Below, in pieces: positions 23,346-34,252 of a stretch of DNA of 64,000 bases; the stretch's first letter is position 1; each line of letters begins with the position of its first letter. Position numbers and translations under genes: made by a program. The notes under the pieces are model-generated. The model ran no database searches, was not told the origin of the DNA, and saw only the letters and a program-made list of their open reading frames with translations. Source of the stretch: Hydractinia symbiolongicarpus (Eukaryota > Cnidaria > Hydrozoa > Anthoathecata > Hydractiniidae); NCBI RefSeq assembly GCF_029227915.1, contig NC_079877.1, positions 24,143,851 through 24,207,850 of the forward strand, given 5' to 3'.

Positions 23346-26300
23346 GTGAAAAGTCCAATCATTCAAAAAAATAAGGGTTAAAGAAGATTCTGTTGGCGTC
23401 AACAGTAACCTAGTCATATGCAGAAAAACGTTTTTGAGTTTTTTTTTAGCCCGTTGCCATTATTTCTTTACAGCCTGATACACTGATCAGTATAATTTAT
23501 ACGATCATAATTTTAATAAGCGGTTAGGGAGATAGAAAAGGTTTAAAAATTTTGATGACGTCAGCAAAATTTTTTTTATCAGTCACTATTGTGTAGTAAG
23601 TGTAGTAAAATGTATAGGGATATGTGCTCTTGACCAAAGGTTGAAGACGTATTTGGTCTTAAAGGTTATTTTGATAACGCAGCAAACTTATTGATTCCAA
23701 AACGGAATATTACTCCGGCGTAGGAAAGGGGGAGATCAAAATAGGTCCAATCAGCTCGTCAGTTCCAAACTTGTTTGGAACTGACGAGCTAAAGACGTCA
23801 TTAAAATACATTTACGCCCTAATATTTCTTAAACTGTTCGTCTAAGGCACATAAGGATCAATATCACCTTCGTCAACCTTTTAAGCTCTACACAATGGAG
23901 GCCATGGGTAAAAAAAAATCTTTTGAAACGATTTTTATGTGTATGCGGTCCATTAAATTTCGCATTAGTGTCAGCCTAAAATGCAGTCACGTCTTGACGT
24001 TGTATCTATAGATTTAGCAAATTTGACAGAACCTTTTTGGTTACATCAAAGGAAAATGAAGATATCAGTTTTGCCTGTCATAGACACACGTACACATGGG
24101 TATTAGTATATAAGACTAGTTGGTAAGGCATGGGAAAATCCACTTATGCGGAAGAATTAATGAAACAGACGCGCCACTTATATTTTGATGACGTAAGCAA
24201 TGAATCGTGGGTAATAAACCAAATTATGTATAGAAATTTCTTAGCTGTTGCCTCCTTTGTGTACAAAATGAGACGCTGATCAAGAAAATGTATAGTATCT
24301 TACGTCAAAAGCACGTCTTTTCCAAAACTGGTATGTTTCTAAACGTAAGTAGAAAATTGTGGTGATTCCAAGTAATCCAATGTGTTCCCGGGTAGTGTCA
24401 GGTTACCTACGAAGGAGATGAGTCAGTTAATTCCATTTTCAATTTAGAAGTGCTATGCAATGGGTTTACGAATCTTCCTTTGACTCTAATGTAACAACTT
24501 TACTCTAAGGTAATCCCGTCAAAGTTTTAGTAAATTACAGAATAGTTTTCAATACCAGCTGTTGAACAAAGAATATAAGGTACAAAATATTGAATAGAGC
24601 TGCCATTTTTACTAGGAAGAATTTCTTTGATAGAAATAGCAAATTTTAGTCAGAGTATTTTAGACGCATTATTCCTTAATTAGTTCTCCAAGCCAAATAT
24701 TGATGAACGAAAAATGGAGGCCGTTTTACATTACACAAGATGTTTTAGACAATTGGTGAATAGTGCGAATTGTTGGCCCGATATACTGATATAATGTGAA
24801 ATTAACCTAAAAAGTATTAATAAAAAATAATATGAAAATGTTAGCAATATTCTGCAATATCAAAGTTAAACCTAATTTTTTATTTTATTTATGTACAGTG
24901 TATAGACTGTAGGGAATAGTATTAGTGAAGTGTATCTTTCCCCAAACAGTACTAAAAATAAATATGAACCAACCTTTTTACAGGTTCAACTTTTAATTTA
25001 TTCTATGCCTAAACTTTTTGTGACACAAGATAAATATGTACTTTTATAAAAACAGGAAAGCTGGTGTACATACCCGGTTGCTGACCTTGCACTTCTCATA
25101 CGATCCTCCCATCAACAAGTAAACATTCTCTTGCCTCTGTCACAGTTGGCGGCCATACTTGTTTATTAAAAAGTTTCATCAAATTTTCTTGTGTCAATTT
25201 CCTTCTTAGTTTTCGGAAGAGCATATAAATTATATGGTTCTGAATTTTGAACCAACTACATTCCACATGATGTTCCACAACTTACCGTAACGCTGTATGC
25301 AGTTAGCCACATGGCTTTCGGAGTTACAAATACTGTTAAAGAAGCCTGCAATTTTTACTTCGAAGCAGCAAACATTTAGTCGATTTTCATTGCACTGACA
25401 TTAGAACAGGTTTTAAGGGGAAATGCTTATTTTGCAACCACATCACCCCCTCTCTTCTTTATTTAGTATTCTATAGAATTAGAATCTTTTAAAATGGTAG
25501 AAAATTAAACCCATTACAAACGCATGTCAAAAAACTGTAAAGAATATTGTGACGGTAGAAAAAGCAACAATATTTAAAGATCACCTCTTGTGTAGAAAAA
25601 TGTTAAATTAAATCTAATTTGACAAATAATTTTGTGCCCTCTCCCTACCCCCTCATCAGGTATAACATGGGTAACTTACTTCGAGCAAGAAGTAAGATTT
25701 TGCTATACCAGAGGCAGGTTTATATACTTAGCGTTTAAGAAATAAAGGGTGTCGAAAATATCTTATGCGTCGTATTTGTTGTTAACATCATTGCTTTTCA
25801 GTACCTAAGCCCTTTAGCATGTTGCATATTTTTGGAAGAATATATCAAAAACATATTAAAAAAAGTTACGGTCAAACAAATTATTCCAAAGTTTAAAGTA
25901 TCTTCATTCCGGATTGTATTCCGGATCAAAAATGTAAAAGAGAAAAGCACACACAAAAAAAGATAAATCTAAAAATTTTTTTTTTTAATTTGATCCCACA
26001 ATGCAGATTTATTAATTAAATATATAATGAAATATAAAAGCAAACCCACCAAATCATATAAACAATTTTCAATTACAAATTCCTTGAACTCTCTGAAGCT
26101 GCTAAACCATAGCGCAGTTGGACACGTATTGAAAAAAAATATCGAATTTTCTACAAATTATTCTGTTTTTATTTTGGAGAATCTATTCTCTTGGTCTGAA
26201 AGAATATGAAAATATTATCTAAAAACGCTAGGATATCCCCGCTTACATTTGAAGAAACACAGTGAAAAAGCTCAACAGCTGGTTTAAAAATCTAGCTGTA

Positions 26301-27047
26301 ATATATTTATTTTATTTCCAATGCAAAGTATTGAAATGCAATTTTTTTTGCCTTGTAAATTTAAAATTATTATATAAAACCTACTCGAGGAAAGATTATA
26401 GGTCCCACTCAGCGAAAGTCGCAGTCGTTATCTTAGGTCTTAAATAATCAATGTGTTGTCTGGTTCAGTTTAGTGAGGACGTTCAGTGGGCTGATAAATT
26501 GAGTCTTTTTGGCAGCAAGTGTAGTGCAGCATACTTTAGGTGTGTCAGAGCTAGTATATTGTATCAAATTTGTTTTTGTTTTTTTTTGAAATTACGTTAT
26601 GGTTATAAGCAATAAAATAAGCAATAAAATCATTTCAGAAAATAATTTCAAATAAGTAAAATCTCATTTCAGAATGTGTACTAAGTAATTTTAAATGACA
26701 TCAGTTACCATATATATGTAAGAAAAATGAAAAATAACAGAATATCTCTTTATAATATATTTGTGGGTAATTCAAGTGTGATGTAAATATTACAATAAAT
26801 TTGTCATCGCCTATTGATTAACGAATACCGAACTATAAAACGAAATGTTTAAAAAGCAAATGTCAGGGATTACCACGAACACCTTTGGCGTGTTTTTTTA
26901 CATTCTTCCAGACTTGCTGCAGTTTTGTTTAATTAACTTTGACAGACTAATAGGCAAAAGACACCGATGAGAAAAGTATGTGTGAAGGTCAATTTCTAGC
27001 CACTAGTTCATTGGTATTACATTCTTTACAAACTTGTTTTCGATACT
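23346..27047. other. Intergenic, no supported gene
   Basis: AT-rich repeat-laden DNA lies between the duplication and the GPCR. It holds degenerate copies of the ACTAG-hairpin repeat (23333-23365 and 24113-24150) and a 38-bp palindrome (23753-23790). The 60-codon minus-strand frame at 25096-25278 reads smoothly but matches no family I know. Frames at 26027-26447 are low-complexity and unsupported. Confidence 0.5.
23753..23790. repeat. 38-bp near-perfect palindrome
   Basis: Arms at 23753-23770 (AGCTCGTCAGTTCCAAAC) and 23773-23790 are exact 18-bp reverse complements separated by TT. They are GC-richer than the surroundings. Such palindromes can be foldback remnants or hairpin-forming terminal sequences; no neighbouring gene explains it. 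Confidence 0.9.
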
Positions 27048-27977
27048 TTATACGCACCACCCTCTTCTGACATTTCCAGGGTGTATTTCAGAATTCCATG
27101 TCCTAAATAGGAAGCGTCTTATAGTGGTACTTCTCCATATTATTACAACGGTGCTTGTGACAGAATTCATACACATTGACATATGCATCATGTATATGAT
27201 TGCATACCTCGTCTTAGGGTTAATGCTGGCAGGTGCAAGAATGGTCAAGTAATATCTCAAGATAATATGTGCAAAGTACCATGAAACTTGCGACAACAGA
27301 ACCAGCAATATTGTCTTCATTACTCTGTTCCCGTATTGAGAATGACAAGATAGGGATTGACTCTTTTCGCTCTTCCTTTTTACAAACCAAAGCAAATGCA
27401 AATACAATATTGGGAAAAGTAAAACAAATATGGTTGCAAATACCAGCATCATATAAAATGGTGGATCCGCATCGAAATATTTCTCTGATGATTTGTATAA
27501 AAAAAAATTCAGCACATCGGGAGCTATTAAAATTGTAGTACACACTATTACAAACAGAACAAAGTATTTCAGTTTTAGATTAACCTTGTATACTAAAAGC
27601 AAATATCTATCAAGAGCAATTGCAAATGTCAAACATAATGATGCCACAGCTGGGATATATTTTACAATCAGAAAGAAAACGCATATACAATCAGAGGTGG
27701 AAAGCCAAAATATCATTACCGACGGGATGGAAATAGCACCAACCATAAAATCCGTGAAGGACATTGCAAAGAATAGCTTGCTGGACTTTTTGCGTGTTTG
27801 TTTCATTTTCCATGCTGTAAATAAGTACAGTAAATTTACTCCAATGATTGACAAAAACAGTACCACCCAAGGACTGACTTTTCTGAGCGCATCTGCTGTC
27901 CCTTCAAATGCCATTATTGTTTTGATGTTGGCACAGTTGTGGTGAACCGTAGTGAAGGATACATTTTCGCTTGTCAT
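27048..27977 (-). CDS. Rhodopsin-like (class A) orphan G-protein-coupled receptor
   Basis: A single-exon frame encodes 309 residues. Seven hydrophobic segments fall at about 34-56, 67-92, 98-122, 137-160, 173-200, 221-247 and 258-282. An intact DRY motif (residues 123-125) ends helix 3, and the helix 2 aspartate (Asp76, in SFTDF) is kept. The N-terminus carries an NVS glycosylation sequon at residues 5-7 and no obvious signal peptide. The short basic C-tail (RRFLFR) fits a cytoplasmic end. Departures from the family are that helix 7 has NSVTS in place of NPxxY, helix 6 lacks CWxP, and the second extracellular loop has no cysteine for the usual disulfide. It should act at the plasma membrane through a heterotrimeric G protein; the ligand is unknown. 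An alternative start at Met22 would still retain all helices. Confidence 0.9.
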   Translation of the reverse strand: MTSENVSFTTVHHNCANIKTIMAFEGTADALRKVSPWVVLFLSIIGVNLLYLFTAWKMKQTRKKSSKLFFAMSFTDFMVGAISIPSVMIFWLSTSDCICVFFLIVKYIPAVASLCLTFAIALDRYLLLVYKVNLKLKYFVLFVIVCTTILIAPDVLNFFLYKSSEKYFDADPPFYMMLVFATIFVLLFPILYLHLLWFVKRKSEKSQSLSCHSQYGNRVMKTILLVLLSQVSWYFAHIILRYYLTILAPASINPKTRYAIIYMMHMSMCMNSVTSTVVIIWRSTTIRRFLFRTWNSEIHPGNVRRGWCV

Positions 27978-29430
27978 TACTAACCTTAACCAAATTCTGA
28001 AACTTTAAATATAATTTTAATCATTAAAACTTCCACACCTTACATTTAAAGCAGAAATAATTTTTTTTATCTAATGTGTTCAATAATAATTAGTAAAATT
28101 TAACATTTTTTTTTGAATAATTGATATTTAATTCTTAAAAGTCACCATTGTTATATTATTTGATCAGAAAAAGAGTTTGGTAGGCTTTACTTGTTGTAAA
28201 TAAATAAAATAATCATAAAATGTAAACCTTTTATATTTTCAGAACCTAGTGCACGACTATTTTCTTTAATTGGAATTCTTCAGTGGAAGAACAAATGCTA
28301 AAATTTCAGAATTACTTGTTTTATGCATTCTTTTTTTAGACTGTTTGTTGCATGAGAAACAATTTATTGTACGTTTATTTGGTATTTTGAGAGTAGGTCG
28401 TAACTACCTTGTATAAGTCTGTGAAGATCGCTTTCTCGGTTAGAATTCCAACAACCAGGTTGAGCAGTTAAAATGTCTTTATTGCAAATGTCGTGTTTTT
28501 GCATTCTTGTATAATGCTTGGGTTCGTCTGCATATATTTTTTAAGATTTATAACTTGGTAGGTTTTGGCTATGCAGCTATGCTTAATGCACTAATCACCT
28601 TCTCCTATTAAATCCATTTTATGACATTGGATTGAACAGCTATTTATAAAAAAATAACAAAAAATGTATTAGTATAAAATATATTTTGGCTAATAAGTCT
28701 TCATTATTTGCCAGTTGCAGCTAAACCTGCTATAGCGACCATCTGTATAAGACAACCACCTGTTTTAGACGACCACATTTGCGTCTCTCCCTCCAACCAA
28801 TGTGTTTTAAATTAAAACGACCATTTTTCTGGTCAATAGTTACCTTTCTAATACACAAGACTCAAAAAGAGATGGAGAAATAGATCTAGATGGTGCAAGT
28901 TTGGTACTGTTGGGTACCCCAACTCATCCTCATTCTAAAACATGACAAACAAAAGAATTGTTAACAAATAAATTGTTAATAGGCCATTACTGTGTACATC
29001 TTGAAACGCTGATCAAAATAAGGTAATGCATCGTGGCTTTTAATCAGCGGGTAAGGAAATACCAGGCTTTAAATATTGTGGTGACATCATCAATCCTTCT
29101 ATTTCGAATCGAATTTGACTCACTTTGGTCCAACGCGGTTAAATATGTTTAAAGAAAAATGAAAAAAAAATACAATACGTATCAAGTACTAGAGAATGTA
29201 CTAGTTGTTAGCCCGTGGCCTATATACTTCCCAATCTGTATTTCCTGCATCTTTCTTCGCCTGTTAGCGCGAAGTAATGAATTTACTTTGCAGGAATTTC
29301 TTTTTAATTTTTACTGTCTAAATATTTACCAACATAGTCACATTTTGCCGACTAAAAAATTGGTAGAATTTAGAAAATTACTAATCTCCACAAAACAATC
29401 AATTAGTAAAATGGCAATAAAATAAAGAAA
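27978..29430. other. Intergenic, includes pogo-like repeat fragment
   Basis: No gene is visible. Around 28718-28860 there are repeated TATAGCGACCA, AAGACAACCACC and AGACGACCAC units, the sort of internal sequence found near pogo/Tigger-type ends. GTACTAGTTGTTAGCCCGTGG at about 29196-29219 is an isolated half of the hairpin repeat family. The frame at 29159-29425 is unsupported. Confidence 0.5.
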
Positions 29431-29489
29431 AAAATCATAATATATGCAGTGAAAATTAACAAATGTTTAGTTCTTCAAGAAATCCTTAG

Positions 29490-29690
29490 CATCCTCTTAG
29501 CATGCTCACGGATTTACTTTCGCAAGACATCTTTTTTATATTTAGCGGGAATTTTATTTCACGTATTAACTGCTAGTGGATTTTTCGCGAGGATTTTATT
29601 TTGCGTATCTTACTTTTATCAATATCTCATTTATTCTTATTTTTCGCTGTGTGTTCTTCAGCCAGTAGCATGTGAACCACTGGACTTGTC
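29490..29690 (-). mobile_element. Degraded copy of the CGCGAAAA-type element at 32635-33008
   Basis: The stretch with TGCTAGTGGATTTTTCGCG and, downstream, TATTTTTCGCTGTG and CAGTAGCATGTGAA aligns with the reverse complement of about 32800-32960. The outer inverted repeats are not preserved here. The 85-codon open frame crossing this stretch is therefore repeat DNA rather than a gene. Confidence 0.65.
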
Positions 29691-29829
29691 AAATGTAAAG
29701 ATATAAGAGCTATGAGATTTAAATGTACTTACTTATATTGTTAAACTTTTTTTGCATAGATTTATTTTTGTGAATTAGCGACGTTAAGTGTAAAATGCAG
29801 ACCATTATTATACAGGATGTCCATGTTGG

Positions 29830-30180
29830 ACGTTTTAGACAGTAAAACCTCATTTCTCTGTCACAGACAGACAAGCAGAAGAATTGTAATAATATGTACC
29901 AATCTGTACCTCGTTCACCGTACTTTATGTGCAAGGATATCGTGCGTCCGTAGCACGGCTATATATCGCGCAGGAGTACACTATGAGTATTAACATAACA
30001 GACTAGTCGATAGCCAATTAATAAATCCACATTCATCTATCCATTTAAATCCGAGTAACCCATTTGTTTTTTTTCTGTTTCCGTAACATGACTATAAAAA
30101 TGCGCAGAGACAGAATGTGTGTATTCTGTAAGGAAACTGGACGTTAACCCGCAGAAATATAAACGGGTTCGTCCATCATA
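29830..30180. repeat. Cluster of dispersed repeat modules (TCTG tract, CGTAGCACGG module, hairpin core)
   Basis: Three modules seen elsewhere occur together. ACAGTAAAACCTC with a CACAGACAGAC tract lies at about 29838-29876 and is mirrored at 32044-32084. The GTCCGTAGCACGGCTATA module is at about 29945-29962, with a relative at 30078-30100 and others at 31955-31990, 39710-39745 and 39835-39865. The ACTAGTCGATAG / GTTAACCCGCAG hairpin-core pieces are at 30002-30015 and 30143-30172. Their co-occurrence suggests fragments of one larger transposon family. Confidence 0.5.
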
Positions 30181-31492
30181 AATTATTTCTGGGGATTTAT
30201 GAAATAAAACAAACATAATACGGATATTAAGATAAGAGAAGATTAGCTCATTTGCCTGTCAAAATATCAATTCGATTAGGGAGCCAAAAAAAACATTTAT
30301 CTGGGTGTCGAAAACACTCGAACCTACATATTATTTCGATCAGTGTTACAAGTTCTTCATAACAGAATCAAGTGACTAAAATTTCTGAAAAAAATTGGCA
30401 TATGAACAGGCTGATAACGTTATAAAACCTCCATAGCTTCAAGTGAATACACCTTTCCCGAATTAAGTTACTTTGATGTACCTCTGCTATTTCTTAACTT
30501 GTCAAACAAAATGAATGTGACTTTTGAAATCCTCACCTGAAACTTGATAGAATGTGAGATCTTAAGATTCATAGAGCAAACAAACAACCTGTTACAACAG
30601 TTTTTTGTACTAATCGACCTTTTAGCTTATTAGCACAAATCAAAAATTAGACTTTGACCGTAACATTATTACAACCAAAACAACATTGTCACGTGTCAAA
30701 TTAAGATGAAAATTTATACACACACCAATTTAATGATGCTGAATATGATCTTAAAATCAAAACATCAAAAATATAATTTTTTTTTAAAAACATGCAATTC
30801 GGGAAACGCGTATTGTTTCAAAGGGCATTTAACTAGTCTTTTATACTAGCACTTTAGACTTCTGGCTGTGACCTATTTCGTCGCAATTTTTATGGCACAA
30901 GTTACTAAGAACCAGAAGATACGAATATTAATCCAATTCCTCAAAACTGGGCTATTTTACCCGATTCAGGAGCTATGGCTGAATGACGTCATCGAAGTTT
31001 CTAGAATCAATTATTTCTGCATTGTTAGTCTGCTTTAAAAGACTAATTCCAGGATCGGTATTAATCACAAAATTTCTACTAGAAAATAATCAAAATAGCA
31101 AGTTCCACAAAAACCATACTCTTTCTTCTTTAACAAAAAGAAACACGATGAATTTTAAACTTGTTTTTCTTTTTTCAGCGTACCAAAATGAAACGGAGTA
31201 CTTCCATTTCGTGTTTTTTTATAAATTAGACGAGTTTACACAATTTCTCCCGCTTTTATAAAATAAACAAAAAACATTTTCAGAGCTTGCAAAAAAGGGC
31301 CAAAAGAATACTCTAAAATAGTAGAAACAGGTTATTAGATTACCCACGAAATCTATTTGCATGTGGGCTTTTGATTGAGGACATCATCAAAATTTATTTT
31401 TTTAAATTTGTGGCTTTCTAGTCAACTACAATCTGCCGGCTGCAGAGTTTTGACAAGGCAATTCCATTTGGCCAGTTCGAAAAATAGCCAAA

Positions 31493-31614
31493 AATCGGCC
31501 TTTTCCAATAATATTATGTCCAGGATTGTCTGAGAAAGTAGTTTTACTCGTTTTTCTCCGATTTACATTCTCTCTGACAATCCCGGACTTAATTTATTGG
31601 GAAAAGGGCCGAAT
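31493..31614. repeat. Imperfect foldback (about 45-bp arms)
   Basis: The left arm (about 31495-31539: ATCGGCC, TTTTCCAATAA, GTCCAGGATTGTC) is the near reverse complement of the right arm (about 31570-31614: GACAATCCCGGAC, TTATTGGGAAAA, GGGCCG). A partial copy of the left arm occurs at 31879-31908. This looks like a small foldback or MITE-type remnant. Confidence 0.75.
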
Positions 31615-32634
31615 TTCATAGTTCATCCCACAAGCAGTTATAAACACTGCTTCAACAAAAGACAAAAACATTACGAACTTGTAAACGATCGCCAGATGTT
31701 AGATTATATGGTTAGTTTCCACTTCTTAACCATACTAGTTTTTGCTGACGTCAGCACACCCACCGAATTTTAGCATCTTAGCAGACCGTCGTGTGGATTG
31801 TTCCGAAATGCGGACATGGAAGAAACTGCCAGTAGCGCATTTTTGACGCTATTTACCTGGCCTACACATCTCCCAAAGCTTTTCCAATAATATTATGTTC
31901 AGGATTGTAAATAATTCAACATCTTGCCTGAAGTCGTAATCTGACTCTGCGCGATTATATAGCCATGCTACAGAGACTACACAAAATCCTAAAGGACGGG
32001 TAATATTCCGTGCATATATCGACAGACTACCGACTACGATACTCCCGGCTGTCTGTCTGTGAGAGACAGACAAGGTTTCACTGTCTACAACTTCGGGTAT
32101 AAAAATCCTATTTTGTTTAAAACTTCACTTCAAATATATTGCATGTAACCAGGTCATTGATGAAGTCATCGAAACATACCGTTCGCATCCCTAATTAAGT
32201 GGATTTCTCTGCAGGCTATTTAACTAATTTTTAAAAACGGGTTATAAACTATTGTCTGCGTCTTTATTTTCACGTATCCGAAACGATACCGCAAAGGCAT
32301 GACATAAAGTTTGTTACTGAAGATCTGAGTCATAAACCCTGACATGCATTTATAATTTATGTGAGAGTTTTTCTAGTATGTTTTACGCTACTTTCTGTTG
32401 TTTTATTTTTCTTTTCAATTCGCATTTTAATACTGATCTAAGAAAGTGATAAATAAAAAAAGTTCCTGCACCACATAATGCGAAGTGTGAAGCAAAGTAT
32501 CCACCTGTCTCGTTGTATTCAAAAATGCTTTGCGATTTCGCGATACAAAAACAAGCATCTAATTTTTGAAATTTATTAATTTTTGCGAAGCCTATTGTTT
32601 AAATTTGCTCTAAAAAAAATCGCAAATTCGCTAA

Positions 32635-33008
32635 ATGCACACACTAAGAAATCCTGACAGATTTATTCTCGCGAGTCAATTTTTTTCGCTAAAATAAAAT
32701 CCGCAAAAATTATTCCCGGGAAGACATTTGACGCCTTATTATGTCAGTTTTTAAAAAAAACTCGTCATTTCTCGGCTTCTTGTAGAGTTTTTATGTCCAA
32801 TTCTATTAATCGCCATTCACATACTACTGAAACTGAAAAACAAAAGCACGAAAAATAACAAGTATTAAAACAATGTTACAAGTAAGATTCGCGAAGATAA
32901 ATCCTTGCGAAAAATCCACTAGTAACAATCCACAAATTTAATCCACGCGAAATATTCAAAAAATTGACTCGCGAGAATAAATCTGTCAGGATTTCTTAGT
33001 GTGTGCAT
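32635..33008. mobile_element. MITE-like element with perfect 51-bp terminal inverted repeats
   Basis: The left repeat 32635-32685 and right repeat 32958-33008 are exact reverse complements (outer end ATGCACACACTAAGAAATCC). The interior is about 270 bp and rich in TTCGCGAA / CGCGAAA strings, without coding capacity. A target-site duplication is not clear: the outermost AT on each side could be a 2-bp duplication or part of the repeat. A degraded relative lies at 29490-29690. Confidence 0.85.
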
Positions 33009-33149
33009 GATTTTGTTACATATACGCTTCAGTCACAACACAAAACAAAATACACAGAATCTTTATAGTCCGTACCAACAAAGATCTCTTTATTACATTT
33101 TATTTTTTTCTACCATTTTATTTTTTTCCACTCATTTTGCAAGTAACTT

Positions 33150-33430
33150 TTTTAGGATATTTAGGAGATTTTAGGAGAATTTAAATTAGTGACAAGGGTA
33201 ACATAAGTCAAAATATAAATATTTCTGACTTATATTCCACAAAAAAATCCATTATACAAATACAGTTTTACAAATAGATGTTCTCTAAAAAATTAAAGAG
33301 ATATTTAGAAGTATTTGCAACAGCTCAGGAAATTTTAGGATATTTTAGAATTATTTAGGATTTAATTTTTTTTATGATTTTTGAGGATTTTTAGGAAGCG
33401 TGGGAAATCTGTCTACGGTCATTTTGTTTT
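33150..33430 (-). repeat. Dispersed repeat, second copy at 51480-51790
   Basis: Shared landmarks in the same order are a TTTAGGAGAT-rich start, TATTCCA...AAATCCATTATA, GATGTTC, and an end with GATTTTTAGGAAGCGTGGGAA (here) or GATTTTTAAAAAGCGTGGGAA (at 51751-51771). There is no coding potential. The class of element is unknown. Confidence 0.6.
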
Positions 33431-34252
33431 AATTCCTACTTTGATGGTAAAATGCAAACTAACGTAAACAGGATTGAAGGGTGTAGCTTAAGGTTTTGAG
33501 AGATCTTTGTGGAACAGAAACAATATCAGAACAATTAACTCAACTTTTAAAAATCATACAAGAAACACATTATATAAAAGTAAAATAACTTAAGAAGAGA
33601 AATTTTTGCGTTGCTTTATTTGCACGACGAATGTTACTATTTTCCAGCAGGGAGAAATTGAGAAAATTATTTTTTCTCTCTGAATTCTATTCATCCAATT
33701 GGCAAAAAAAAGAGTATTTTAGAAAAACGTGGCAAACAAAATAATGCACAGATTGTCGTAATTCAAATATCAACTTCCTGAGGAGGAAGCAAAAAAAAAA
33801 GAAATTAGAATATGTGCAAGGTTTAATTTTTGTGCATTAGTCTAGTAACGAGTTTTCGTCGGCTTTTAATCTCGCACATTTAGTTAAAACTTGCAAAAAT
33901 CGCTACGTATTTTTCTGCTTTAAAGTATAACAAATATTGATCGCATACTTAAAAATGACAACGTTTAATTACGTCAAAATATTTTAACAAAATTGAATAA
34001 AAAAAAACTACAACTAATTAAAAAAAAATTTAAAAGAATAGAATATTATCTATAAATATACAATTTATATTAGATCAAAATTCACTTTAACCTGTTCGGT
34101 CTGATTGTCACTCAAAAATTCGTAACGTTTTCTTCTATTATCTTCACAACACCTCCTTATTTACCTTACAAAACCTCCTTGCTCAAGTGCACTTTCTCAC
34201 ATTGATTCGATCTTCTCCACAGTGTGCAAATACTGATGCAAACACGCGTTGT
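33431..34252. other. Intergenic 3' flank of SPRYD7
   Basis: AT-rich sequence downstream of the SPRYD7 stop. I see no gene, strong poly(A) signal or structured repeat that I can support. Confidence 0.4.

Noticed and set aside
25096-25278. 60-codon minus-strand frame with a protein-like composition
   Set aside because: No family recognised and no supporting exons nearby; it may be a transposon fragment, but I cannot show it.
27034-27945. Plus-strand frames opposite the GPCR
   Set aside because: They are antisense shadows; the minus-strand frame has seven helices and a DRY motif.
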